Source: Actinostola sp. cb2023 (Eukaryota; Cnidaria; Anthozoa; Actiniaria; Actinostolidae). From it: a DNA stretch of 64,000 nt. Position 1 is the first letter of the stretch. Every line of letters starts with the position of its first letter. The stretch lies in the NCBI GenBank assembly GCA_033675265.1, contig JAUJYZ010000472.1, positions 353,203 through 417,202 on the forward strand, in the 5' to 3' direction. Position numbers and translations under genes: made by a program. The notes below the pieces were generated by a model. It ran no database searches. It saw only the letters and a list, made by a program, of their open reading frames with translations, and was not told where the DNA came from. Below, one piece after another: positions 47,108 through 59,254 of the stretch.

Positions 47108-47254
47108 GCCCCGGTTGCACGAAAGGTGAACAGCGCTATCCACCGGATAAGTCTTTTCCAACGGATAAAATTTATTGGATAACTGCATCAGTTTTATCCG
47201 TTGGATAAGACTTATCCGGTGGATAGCGCTATTCACCTTTCGTGCAACCGGGGC
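47108..47254. mobile_element. 147-bp palindromic MITE in satellite
   Basis: The ends are GCCCCGGTTGCACGAAAGGT and its reverse complement. The whole element is a near-perfect hairpin rich in TTATCCG/CGGATAA words. CTG from the satellite unit flanks both sides, consistent with a 3-bp duplication. Confidence 0.8.
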
Positions 47255-47959
47255 CTGCTCATTAGCATGTTATTTTACTCATCTGCGCATTAGCATGTTA
47301 TTTTACTCATCTGCTCATTAGCATGTTATTTTACTCATCTGCTCATTAGCATGTTATTTTATTCATCTGCTCATTAGCATGTTATTTTATTCATCTGCTC
47401 ATTAGCATGTTATTTTATTCATCTGCGCATTAGCATGTTATTATACTCATCTGCGCATTAGCATGTTATTTAACTCATCTGCTCATTAGCATGTTATTTT
47501 ACTCATGTGCTCATTAGCATGTTATTTTACTCTCATCTGCTCATTAGCATGTTATTTTACTCATCTGCTCATTAGCATGTTATTTTACTCATCTGCGCAT
47601 TAGCATGTTATTTAACTCATCTGCTCATTAGCATGTTATTTTATTCATCTGCTCATTAGCATGTTATTTTATTCATCTGCTCATTAGCATGTTATTTTAC
47701 TCATCTGCGCATTAGCATGTTATTTTACTCATCTGCGCATTAGCATGTTATTTAATTCATCTGCTCATTAGCATGTTATTTAACTCATCTGCTCATTAGC
47801 ATGTTATTTTATTCATCTGCTCATTAGCATGTTATTTTATTCATCTGCTCATTAGCATGTTATTTTATTCATCTGCTCATTAGCATGTTATTTTATTCAT
47901 CTGCTCATTAGCATGTTATTTTACTCATCTGCTCATTAGCATGTTATTTTACTCATCTG

Positions 47960-48106
47960 GGCCCGGTTGCACGAAAGGTGAATAGCGCTATCCACCGGAT
48001 AAGTCTTATCCAACGGATAAAACTGATGCAGTTATCCAATAAATTTTATCCGTTGGATAGGACTTATCCGGTGGATAGCGCTATTCACCTTTCGTGCAAC
48101 CGGGCC
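47960..48106. mobile_element. Second copy of the palindromic MITE, opposite orientation
   Basis: About 147 bases, the same family as 47108-47254 in reverse. The flanks are CTG on the left and CAG on the right, so the duplication is less clear here. It is also inside the 28-bp satellite. Confidence 0.8.
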
Positions 48107-49268
48107 CAGCGCATTAGCATGTTATTTTATTCATCTGCTCATTAGCATGTTATTTTATTCATCTGCTCATTAGCATGTTATTTTATTCATCTGCTCATTA
48201 GCATGTTATTTTATTCATCTGCTCATTAGCATGTTATTTTACTCATCTGCTCATTAGCATGTTATTTTACTCATCTGCTCATTAGCATGTTATTTTTTAC
48301 TCATCTGCTCATTAGCATGTTATTTTGCTCATCTGCTCATTAGCATGTTATTTTATTCATCTGCTCATTAACATGTTATTTTGCTCATCTGCTCATTAGC
48401 ATGTTATTTTACTCATCTGCACATTAGCATGTTATTTTGCTCATCTGCGCATTAGCATGTTATTTTACTCATCTGCTCATTAGCATGTTATTTTACTCAT
48501 CTGCGCATTAGCATGTTATTTTACTCATCTGCTCATTAGCATGTTATTTTACTCATCTGCTCATTAGCATGTTATTTTACTCATCTGCGCATTAGCATGT
48601 TATTTTACTCATCTGCTCATTAGCATGTTATTTCACTCATCTGCTCATTAGCATGTTACTTTACTCATCTGCTCATTAGCATGTTATTATTTTGCTCATC
48701 TGCTCATTAGCATGTTATTTTGCTCATCTGCTCATTAGCATGTTATTTTACTCATCTGCTCATTAGCATGTTATTTTACTCATCTGCTCATTAGCATGTT
48801 ATTTTATTCATCTGCTCATTAGCATGTTATTTTACTCATCTGCGCATTAGCATGTTATTTTATTCATCTGCTCATTAGCATGTTATTTTACTCATCTGCT
48901 CATTAGCATGTTATTTTACTCATCTGCGCATTAGCATGTTATTTTACTCATCTGCTCATTAGCATGTTATTTTACTCATCTGCTCATTAGCATGTTATTT
49001 TACTCATCTGCGCATTAGCATGTTATTTTACTCATCTGCTCATTAGCATGTTATTTCACTCATCTGCTCATTAGCATGTTATTTCACTCATCTGCTCATT
49101 AGCATGTTATTTTACTCATCTGCTAATTAGCATGTTATTTTGCTCATCTGCTCATTAGCATGTTATTTTGCTCATCTGCTCATTAGCATGTTATTTTACT
49201 CATCTGCTCATTAGCATGTTATTTCACTCATCTGCTCATTAGCATGTTATTTTACTCATCTGCTCATT

Positions 49269-50336
49269 CACGTCGGGGCCAACCACCCCCCCAAATGGAG
49301 CATCAAAACGTGGGTAAAAAGTATATTTCGCCATAGCTTACCATCCCATGTGTTTATTTTGACCAAACTTCGCATATAGGGTCACCTCATGATGGTAAAT
49401 ATTTGTGATGCTTTGTGACGTCATTATGGATGTTTTATGACGTCACTATGGATGTTGCAATAATTGAACCATTTTTAGCAATATGAAATCCACTTCATTT
49501 ATGTAGCGGCGATGAAAGACGTTGTTAAGAGGAGTTGAATGCCGAAAACCGTTTGTTATTAGCGTTATTATTAGCTGAGTAATCAATATTTGAACTTTGC
49601 TAAAGGTTGGTTATGCACGGACTGTTTGAGACTATTGGGAAATTTCGCGATATTAATTAATTTATTGTATATTTTTATGCTTGAGTGTACATATAACATT
49701 GGAAATAGGTTGTACTGTCACTGAGAAAGGATATATGAAACATTTCCATGTTCGAGTATCTATATATCGTCTTTAATTCCATAAATCGTACTTTAGTGAC
49801 GTCATGCATTATGACGTCACAATTTAAACAATCGCTAATATTTCTATTCTCAGGACGAAAATCAAAATTTCAACATCATACGATTTTAGAAGCCCTTTAG
49901 TCTTGCATATTACAACAAAAATGGATCCATTTTATAAAGAAAAAAAAAAAAATCGTCAAGGAGTTTATTTGCCATATGTTTTTTAACCATCATGATATTC
50001 AGGGAGGGGTGGGGAGCTTATATAGAATTTGTTATAACTCAACATATTTTTATGCTATCGACAAACGGTTTTCGGTGTTCAACTCCTCTTGACAAAGTGT
50101 ATCATTATCGCTACATAAATGAAGTAGATTCCATATTCCTAAAAATGGTTACACTATTGCAACATCCATTATGACGTCATAACACATTCATAATGACGTC
50201 ACAAAACATCAAAAATATTTATCATAATAAGGTGACCCTATATACGAAGTTTGGTCAAACTAAACACATGGGATGAAAAGTTATCGCGAAAAGCAACTTT
50301 AATGCTCCATTTTGGGGGGTGGTTGGCCCCGCCGTG
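49269..50336. mobile_element. 1.07-kb inverted-repeat element in satellite
   Basis: The ends are CACGTCGGGGCCAACCACCC and GGTGGTTGGCCCCGCCGTG. Inverted similarity extends several hundred bases inward (CATTATGGATG and TATGACGTCA words on both sides). ATT flanks both sides in phase with the satellite unit, as expected for a 3-bp duplication. The ORF at 49992-50174 has no support. Confidence 0.8.
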
Positions 50337-50488
50337 ATTAGCATGTTATTTTACTCATCTGCGCATTAGCATGTTATTTTATTCATCTGCTCATTAGCAT
50401 GTTATTTTACTCATCTGCTCATTAGCATGTTATTTTACTCATCTGCTCATTAGCATGTTATTTTACTCATCTGCTCATTAGCATGTTG
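50337..50488 (+). repeat. 28-bp satellite, continuation
   Basis: The same unit as 47064-49268, resuming in phase after the inserted element and ending about 180 bases before the last GALT exon. Confidence 0.95.
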
Positions 50489-50671
50489 AAAGCGGCTTAC
50501 TCGAAAACGTTCTATTATACACCTATTTCAAAAAAACGTTGTTGTCTTCAAAGCAACAGACGTCAAGGCAAGACAGAAGTGAATGCTGGTTATGTGCTGA
50601 AAGCACAATTTTTTCCAATGGCCGTAATGATGTTCCTATAATCATCTAAAACTTATGAATTACAATTCCAG

Positions 50672-50752
50672 GCTGCTGAGAAATTGAGAAATCTACCTGT
50701 CATGCATTACAAGGCAAGCAACAATAACGATCTATTGTTGATCTATTGTTGA
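50672..50752 (+). CDS. GALT final coding exon, stop in satellite
   Basis: An acceptor AATTCCAG precedes AAEKLRNLPVMHYKASNNN, which matches the conserved GALT C-terminus and joins the 30114-30179 exon in phase 0. From 50729 the reading enters the 11-bp TTGATCTATTG array, adding seven residues (DLLLIYC), and stops at TGA 50750-50752 inside the satellite. Any unit shift or base change there would alter the tail. No polyadenylation signal is evident close downstream. Confidence 0.9.
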   Translation, partial: AAEKLRNLPVMHYKASNNNDLLLIYC

Positions 50753-50917
50753 TCTATTGTTGATCTATTGTTGATCTATTGTTGATCTATTGTTGATCTA
50801 TGGTTGATCTATGGTTGATCTATTGTTGATCTATTGTTGATCTATGGTTGATCTATGGTTGATCTATTGTTGATCTATGGTTGATCTATTGTTGATCTAT
50901 TGTTGATCTATTGTTCT
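50729..50917 (+). repeat. 11-bp satellite, first block
   Basis: Tandem TTGATCTATTG units with G/T and A/C variants, beginning inside the last GALT exon. Confidence 0.95.
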
Positions 50918-51490
50918 CAAACTCATTAATAATTCATTAGCTCAATAACCAATCAGCTCTCACGATTCGAGTCAGGTGGATGTATCTTGATACCGGAGGA
51001 AGAACTGATCAAGACACTGATCAAGACACTGAAATTATTGTATATTTACCATTATGTTACTTACCTTTAACTTAGTAGACTTTCTACCTCGTACTTATCA
51101 TGAAAAAAAATCTAGTGATAAATCATCAACCAGAGTTGAATCAGTGACCCCTCGCACATTACGCTCACTACTTATCCATTAGACTACCCGACTGCTTGTT
51201 CGATTTTGAAGCTCTTTTTAACAAACATAATACTTGCGAGGTGACTCATTAGGCCAAGACACAAAAGCAATTATTATGTTCTTTTCTCAGGAGACTCAAG
51301 AACAATTCAGATAATCATTCATTATTAATGAGTTTGAGAAGCAATATCAAAAACTCGTGCTTCGTGTTTCATCAGGGGATTCAAATCACCTCGAAACAAT
51401 AAAAGCACTCGGCCTACGGCCTCGTGCTTTCATTAGTTTCTCGGTGTTTTGAACCCCTGATAAAACACTCGCACTCGTTGTTGATATATT
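50918..51490. mobile_element. Insertion in the 11-bp satellite with MITE and tRNA-like segment
   Basis: TTCTCAAACTCATTAATAATTC and its reverse complement (about 50911-50938 and 51316-51342) bound the first part, which is a TIR element. The rest (51343-51490) contains a further inverted pair around CTCGTGCTTTC-like words. The satellite resumes at about 51491. The ends are approximate. Confidence 0.6.
51130..51200 (-). repeat. tRNA-like promoter segment (possible tRNA-derived SINE)
   Basis: On the - strand GGGTAGTCTAATGGATAAG resembles the A-box half of a tRNA, and about 35 bases later GGTCACTGATTCAACTC resembles a degenerate B box. The stretch is too altered to fold as a functional tRNA. A SINE head or tRNA pseudogene is the likely origin. 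Confidence 0.4.
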
Positions 51491-52218
51491 ACTTGATCTA
51501 TGGTTGATCTATTGTTGATCTATTGTTGATCTATTGTTGAACTATTGTTGATCTATGGTTGATCTATGGTTGATCTATTGTTGAACTATGGTTGATCTAT
51601 GGTTGATCTATGGTTATGGTTGATCTATGGTTGATCTATGGTTGATCTATGGTTGAACTATGGTTGAACTATTGTTGATCTATGGTTGATCTATGGTTGA
51701 ACTATTGTTGATCTATTGTTGATCTATTGTTGATCTATTGTTGATCTATTGTTGATCTATGGTTGATCTATTGTTGATCTATTGTTGATCTATTGTTGAT
51801 CTATCTATTGTTGAACTATTGTTGATCTATTGTTGATCTATTGTTGATCTATTGTTGATCTATTGTTGATCTATTGTTGATCTATTGTTGAACTATTGTT
51901 GATCTATTGTTGATCTATGGTTGATCTATGGTTGATCTATGATTGATCTATTGTTGATCTATTGTTGATCTATTGTTGATCTATTGTTGATCTATTGTTG
52001 ATCTATTGTTGATCTATTGTTGATCTATTGTTGAACTATTGTTGATCTATTGTTGATCTATTGTTGATCTATTGTTGATCTATTGTTGATCTATTGTTGA
52101 TCTATTGTTGAACTATTGTTGATCTATTGTTGATCTATGGTTGATCTATGGTTGATCTATGATTGATCTATTGTTGATCTATTGTTGATCTATTGTTGAT
52201 CTATTGTTGATCTATTGT
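51491..52218 (+). repeat. 11-bp satellite, second block
   Basis: Continuation of the TTGATCTATTG array. A roughly 240-base stretch appears twice in the same variant order (about 51785-51960 and 52025-52200), suggesting segmental duplication within the array. Confidence 0.93.
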
Positions 52219-53742
52219 CAGGGAGCAGAGGAGGGCCGCTTGTCTTTTCTTGTTTACGTACGCATTTTATGTTGCTCCGCCATCTTGTTTTATATTATTT
52301 ACCGCTGTACGAGATATGCTTGATCTTGAGCCCGTCAGTTACCGCTGAACTTAATGCTTGAGCCCGTCAGTTACGAACGGCCGGAATCGAGAGCGGAGCT
52401 CGAGAGAGGGGAAAAATTACAAGGGGAAAGTCTCCAGTCACGTGATCGTTTGGGAAAACACTAGATCCCAATGACCAAAACCAGGTCAAGATTTGAATAA
52501 CAATAGATGCCTCGTTCTACAAAGACATGTCCTTTGTAGAACGAGGCATATCTAACAATAGTTCCTATTGTTGTACACTAGTTCCTATTGTTATTCAAAT
52601 ATTGACCTGGTTTTGGTCATTGGGATCTAGTGTTTTCCGATCGTTTGATGTACGCTGCAACTCACTGGCGACACCGGAAACGGAAATGGATCCTTATTAT
52701 TTAAATGTTAACGGCGACGGTACATCAAGTTGTTGTTTGTACATAAAATGGCAGTTTTAAATTCAAGAATGACAGCAAGATCTAGATAATTCATTTTCAA
52801 AAAACGAAAGAGCAACAGTTTATCTTCAAACAAGGATACGGTAAGAAATGTGTAAAGTAAATAACGAATTTTACAAACAATATAACTATAACGTAACCGA
52901 AACGAAACGAAGCTTTCTTTACAGGCTGCTGTCTCACTTCTGTGTCGAATAAAATTGCCTTCGTCCTCTATCACTGGCTGCTATCAAGGAAATAATTAAT
53001 AGAGATGTCAAAGAAAACCCACCTTTACATAAATGAGAGACGTTGAACTAGGGACACTTTTAAGACAAGTTTTCCCTTCAGTCTGTCGAACACAAAGACG
53101 TTTTAAAGGGAACTTGAGCAAACTTGGGTATATAGCCTAAAGAAGGCTGAAGCCGATCCCAGCTGCACGGATAAAATATTGTGCTGGACAGAAATAAGTA
53201 ATTTAAGCATCCCTGGATGGATTAAAATTTCCCGGGTAGTTTTCAAGAACGAAGATTTCTCGGTAAACACAATTCTGCCTCGTTTTCAGTGCAATCTACT
53301 AATACGTCACATCCGTTTTGCTTTTTATTTCGCTAACAATTTTACTTCCGTCACCAGTGACCTGCAGCGCACATACGACGACAAAACCACGTAGAAAATT
53401 GCCATACAATAGGATCATTACGATTTATATAAAATTGCAACATGTCTGCAATTCATCGTGAAAAAATAAATAAATAAATAAATGAGATATCGATATTCAC
53501 GGGGTTTTTTTAATCACGTGACTGGAGTTTCTCCCCTTGTAATTTTTCCCCTCTCTCGAGCTCCGCTCTCGACTCCAGCCGTTGGTAACTGACGGGCTCA
53601 AGCATTAAGTACAGCGGTAACTGACGGGCTCAAGCTCAAGCATATCTCGTACAGCTGTAAATAATATAAAACAAGATGGCGGAGCAACATAAATTGCGTA
53701 CGTAAACAAGAAAAGACAAGCGGCCCTCCTCTGCTCCCTGTG
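52219..53742. mobile_element. Element H: 1.5-kb TIR element in satellite
   Basis: The ends are CAGGGAGCAGAGGAGGGCCG and its reverse complement, with about 225 bases of inverted repeat (52219-52445 and 53512-53742). The 11-bp satellite is in phase on both sides. The interior holds a nested foldback (52457-52638) and no convincing gene. The 71-codon ORF at 53179-53394 is unsupported. Confidence 0.8.
52457..52638. repeat. Nested foldback element in H
   Basis: AACACTAGATCCCAATGACC and its reverse complement bound a double hairpin, with an inner pair ATGCCTCGTTCTACAAAG. Confidence 0.75.
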
Positions 53743-53879
53743 ATCTATTGTTGATCTATTGTTGATGTAATATTGAAAATGTGTTTGAATGTTTTTTGTA
53801 CATACAGATTAAGAACAGTGGCGACTAAACCTGAAACCTTTGGAATACCGACTACATCGGCAATATTTAAGCAATACAA

Positions 53880-54200
53880 CACATTTTCCGTGTATATATT
53901 CACTTTTACAAACACGCGGGATGTTGGGAGAACACGAGAAAAGTTTGAAAATCACGAGCCTCCGGCGTGTTGTATTACTTTTATAAAATAACTACACGGT
54001 TTTCTTTACGCAAGTTTTCATTGATCAAATGTGCAATTCTCCTGAAAACATCAGAAATGGCTCACCAATGCATCCAATCAAATCTTGCTAAAGAAATCAA
54101 AATGGCAAAGCGATTCGTGCCGTTTCGCCGTTTAAAAAGTGTTTTGACAGGAAAATCGTTTTGAAGAATGCTATTTTCTGTCAGAAAATTACAGAAGAAT
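53880..54200 (+). repeat. Dispersed repeat, partner of 1840-2130
   Basis: Reverse-complement match to 1840-2130, including GAATGCTATTTTCTGTCAGAAAATTACAG. The small ORFs in the two copies resemble each other for this reason. No recognisable protein. Confidence 0.65.
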
Positions 54201-54920
54201 GCTTCCTTTGTTAGTTAGTGTATCCTGTGAACACGAAAGACGAAGAAAAGTGAGAAAAGCTGAGCCGTGATTCAATGAAGACGTCAAACTTTCTGAAATA
54301 TTTTACAACTTGATGAATGGAGCACGAAGTCAGGTAGCCAAATCTACAGTTTTTGTCGTACTTTTGAACCTTTTCATAGTTTTTCTCAACAAGAATGTAT
54401 AAACGATGGATGTTTTTGAGACACACGACGATATTTTTTCTCTATGACACATTTTACTGAAATTAAGCTAAGCTTAATATAGTCAATATTTAATTTTGAA
54501 TTTAGCTACAAGAATCGAGAATTGCTCTGCTTTGTGAGTAACTTTTAAATAGAGTAATACGGCTATCGTTGCTTGGTATTTTCAGTCGTACACTTGATAA
54601 AATATTGTAGCTATAGAACTCAAAGAACGGTTAGTATGTGAGTTTAATACATTTAGTTTTCTTCGTTATTCAATGTTCAAAATGTCTGGACGACTCATCT
54701 GTCACTCGTCGTTTCGTGTGTTAATCAATGCACATGTTCGGCTTCAAAACAACAAAATCACATTTAGATAGAAGTTGAACTTGAGAAAATAAGAAATGCT
54801 GTAATTCTTTGGCTTTTGTTTAGTAAATAAAACATGTTTGACAACAGAAAAAAATTTATTTGTCGAATTGAATCCACTGCATCGCTTCAAGGTCTCTCAA
54901 GGTCACGGAAACCATGTTTA
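54201..54920. other. Stretch with nothing recognised
   Basis: AT-rich and without a supported gene, tandem array or repeat partner in this window. Confidence 0.5.
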
Positions 54921-55129
54921 GAGTCGTTTTCGTATGAGTGGGAAGTAGTTACGGTACGGTTCGTGCCGTGCAGTGACCGTATCGCGCCATCATCGTGCGG
55001 TATCCAAGCATTCTGATTGGTTGAGAAATGATTTCGCGCGCTCTCATTGGTTGAATGCAATGTGTTCGATTCCGTACCGTGACCGTAACTCCGTACCGTA
55101 GGTTTCCCACTCATACGAAAACAACTCTA
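54921..55129. repeat. 209-bp inverted-repeat element
   Basis: GTCGTTTTCGTATGAGTGGGAA and its reverse complement form the ends. The interior has paired TACGGTACGG / CCGTACCGTA words. Confidence 0.75.
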
Positions 55130-56869
55130 TATTCACTTTTACAAACACGGTTTTTGGGAGCTTCTAGCCAATCAGAGCGCGCGTTATATACATGTTATTT
55201 TATAAAAATCTTTGTTATCCAACTCTTCATAGACGAGTAAAAATATCGCGTGAGTAGGCCTGGAACGAGTAAAAATATCCAGCGATATTTTTACTCGTCT
55301 CTTTTGCGCGCGCTTTTACAGGTAAATTCATTGGCTGACGAGGGAATTCCACGTTGAATTCACGAGAAAAGGCGATATCGCACAAGTTTCGCGACTTGTG
55401 CGATATCTCCTTTTCAGAATTCACGAGTCGAGCCAATGAATTTTCGTTGAATCCCATAGCGTTCTCTTTGTTTTGAAACAAATTATAGGTTTTAGATAAT
55501 TTTGAGTCGCTATATATCGCGCGTCGCAAAGAAAGTCAGTGCAGTGTTCAGTCTTTCGCTACGCTAGCCAATAGCGAAGTGCGGTAATACTAAAAATAGA
55601 TTTAATTTATTCAGACCCCCCGCATGACTCAGACAAACTTTGGTTCGGATTCGGTGAAGATGAGTGGAGATGTGGCAGAAGTTTGGAGTTGTTCGCTAAA
55701 ATTAAGCAGGAAATTATACTTATTTTAGATTAAGAGTTTGAGAACTGGTTAGTACCAAGCACTGCTGTTGGGGACAGTGTAAAAGCGACTCCAGATATCT
55801 CGAAACCCTACGTAAATCGCCTACAAACTAAGCGAAATGATATGAAAGCCGTCAGAACGCTGAAAGAGTCTGGAAGGAAAATATGACGCTGTGTCTAAAT
55901 GGCCAGCAGCCGGCCAAGGACTTCAAAATACTAATATAATGATTTTCTCTGTCTCTGTTCTGGGCACAGAATCATGCTGTACGAATACTTTATTAGTAAA
56001 AGAAACAGGCCAAAGTCTCAGTTCAAAATACTAAATGACCGTCCGTCAAAAAATGCTCAATACTTGTTTCAAAATCCACTCACGTTTCACAAATCAAACT
56101 GCTTTCTATTTGTTTTGATGTGTTAAGCGTTTCTGATGAGCTCCATGTGGATTTTGATTCGCAAAGAATACGAAGGATTCTGTTCGTGTCACGAAAATGC
56201 TTGACCCGGCGGCCACGGTCTTCGAAATACTATAAAATTCCCGGCCGCAATCAAATATATCAATATATCATAAGACTCAATTCAAAGAATCATAAAATAC
56301 ACTCACTTTTCACAAACCCAACATATGAACTCGTTTCTATTTGATTAGATGCATTTAGCACTTCTGAAATTATTTAGCATTTTCCGAAGACCTTGGCCGG
56401 CAATGGCGGTCTTGTTTCGCGAGGGATCGATGAGTCCTTCGATCGCTAGACTTCGCTGTATTTCTGGAGTATCTAGATATAGCTCTATTTTAATGCAGCA
56501 TTGCTTTTGAGAAAATATCCAAGCATTCTCCCTTAAGACTTTAGCGCTCAGTCACTTCCCATCGTCTATATATCGCAGGCTACGTGCGAGAAAATCACTC
56601 TTCGTCTTCCAGTTTGCTTCAATCCTCTGCACTTTAACCATAGTTAATTGCTTTAACCAGTAATGAATAATGCTCAGGGTCACTCTCAAAATGGTACGTT
56701 GTCGTTATCAGTGAGAATAGTCGCACGATTAACCCGATTGACCGAAGAAGAACTGCTTATATTCGCCGTGTATTCGAACAGTAAATATATAAGAAAGTGA
56801 TTGAGTATCGTAGGTGAGTAAAAATACTCAAATGTTATTTCAGTCAAATGTTCGTACTTTACTCTTACA

Positions 56870-57908
56870 TTAAAGGGGCACTGTCAGCCAGTGAGTCTGC
56901 GCAGTAACGATCTTTTTTTCCTAATTAGCATATGTGCTTCCATTCGTTTGTTGAGAGTGATTTACGGCGAGGATATTTTTGTAAATCGCTAAAAAATGGT
57001 TGTCGTTTGCGGAATATAACGTTTAATTCGAAGTATCGATAGTTATAGAAGGTCATAGAAGGCTATCCAGACTCTTTGTTGAAGTATCGATGACGGTTTC
57101 TGATGATAAATCACGGTTTTTGTACTAGACATTGACCGTTCAGCTTGCTTTTATTCATAGACAAGTGACCCGTGTAATTGCCAAATAACGTACTCAGGAG
57201 TGAATACAAAGAAAACGAAAACTCCAGGCTGTTCATGCAAACTGCAAAGATTTATTTCTCCGATTTGTGCAGTATCGACTAGTCAAATAAGCGAAATAAA
57301 GCCCGAATTACGACCGATGCTCGATCGCGATGAAGCGACAGTTGCTGCTACATGTACACTACAACAGTGAGGAAAGGGACAGATAATTATATATTGACAG
57401 ACCTATCAGAATAAGGATTTTTGCACTCAAGTCTAAAGTAATACAATAGCAAAAGTTCCATAGTAGTCGGGGCTTGTTTGCATTTACAAATATTTTAATT
57501 TATAGACTTGTAAGTTCTTCTTTGAGAACATAATAATTCGAGTGAAGTCAGTTTGGTGTCAAACGTTCGGCTTACTTTCCTAAAATTTATAAGCTTGTCG
57601 CCTGAATACATTCGTTATCAACCACTACCTTGCCGGCGGCCGCCATGCCAGAAGCCATCGTTCTCGCCGATTAAATAAAGAACTGACGTATAAACTTGGA
57701 CTTCAAGCCAAAAATAACTACTTGAAAATATCAAATAACAATCAGTCTAAATAACTGAACAAGTATAATCTTCTAGAGTGCAAGGATGTTGTAGATATTT
57801 ACAGATGATTTCGATGGCTGTCTGGGGGAAACTTGAAAAACTTTGCCAGTTTTTTCAAATTAGATACTCGGCCCAGGCCTCCGGTCGCACGGTGACAGTG
57901 CCCCTTTA
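56870..57908. mobile_element. TIR element with AAAGGGGCACTGTC ends
   Basis: The ends are TTAAAGGGGCACTGTCAGCC and GGTGACAGTGCCCCTTTAA, suggesting a TTAA target. About 1.04 kb, no gene seen. A related end (GCACTGCCCCTTTAAAG) lies alone at about 58886. Confidence 0.65.
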
Positions 57909-59254
57909 AGGACAAACAAGTTTCATAAGTAACTTATTGATTTGTTTGGAATGACGATAATTCGTGACAGTCTATCTGTTTATTACCGGTAAAACAGTAC
58001 AAGGGTATTCCTTCCGATGAAATTATTAATGAAGTATCAAGAATGGTACTTTTGACAAGAGAAGAAGTGAAAATGTGGTTTGAACACCTCAATCTGGTCC
58101 AAGTGTGGACCTCAATAACTGAAAAGTTTGGGTTTTGATGATCTTTTTTTGTTTTGTTGTATTTTTCAAAACTAACAAATGGGTTTATATAAACTATATC
58201 TCTCACAAAATGAGGGACATTTTGCCCTGGTATACAATTTTTTTACCACATTTGACCTTTCCTTTTAGCCCATTGGGAGGGAATTTGACTGAAAATTTCT
58301 TGAAAAAATCAAATCCCCGCCATAGGCCATCGACCTTAATCATGTTTGTTCAAGCGTCTAATGGATCACTAGTAATAATTCAAAGCATGTTCTTCATTTT
58401 CAACAATTCCTAGTGGGGATTATTTCATCTTAGAACTGACTTTGAAGCCGTTGAAAAAAATGTCGAACAGCCGTAGAGAGGCAGGCCGCCATTATCCTCG
58501 AGTGAAGAAAACCTAATTTTAAACCGGCAATTCTGGTCGATTGCGAAGGAATCTTGATCATCAATCGTAGGTGCAGTACTGTTCATGACTTTTGAAGAGA
58601 AAAACTCCTGTAGAACGACTTGTAAACCCGGTGAGCTTCCCACCATCTATTTATGTGTCTTATTCCTGTGTCTTATTTGATCGCTTCTTGAATTCTGTCC
58701 TTTTGATATATTGAAGTTCCAAAATTGCTTTCTAAATAAAGATTAGTATTTACTTGAGTCCTGTAGGTCATTTACTTAGCGATTAGAACGGTTTTTAGGG
58801 GGTTTCGGGACAAAGTTCCCGGGCAAGGTAGGCTTCTCAACCGAGTGTTATTGTTTTGATTTTAATGCGCATGCGTGAGGCTTGGCACTGCCCCTTTAAA
58901 GGCTTTCAAAAAGTTTAATTTTAAACTCAAATGTCGGGAAAAGCTCTTAGTTATCTTGCAAGTGTTCGGTGCATCGATATTAAGTGTCATTCATTCAGTA
59001 GAGTATTAATTCAAGCCTTGCAAGGTACGTTTTAATTGTTTTGTTTTCAATGTTGTTGTTTTACGAAAAACATCAAAAGTGCGGGCTTCCTGTATTTTCA
59101 TGCAATTCAGCTTTTCAAATGTCTTGATTTTAATCGCATTTTCAAAACAAAAAATCATTATTTCCGTCTGTAAATGTTTTTGTTTGTTCCTTTTTTAAGC
59201 AATCTCAATGTTTATTTGTTTTCCTGATGAGAAACAAAGACGAAAATCGAACTT

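Larger units (their letters stand above)
47064..49268 (+). repeat. 28-bp satellite, main block
   Basis: Tandem copies of a 28-base unit containing CTCATTAGCATGTTATTTTA, with T/G and C/T variants. It begins exactly where cassette gene 6 is cut off. Two MITEs are inserted (47108-47254 and 47960-48106). The array continues after the 49269-50336 element to about 50488. Confidence 0.95.

Noticed and set aside
47064..50488. CRISPR-like regular 28-bp repeats
   Set aside because: There are no unique spacers; units are directly adjacent and the genome is eukaryotic. It is a satellite.
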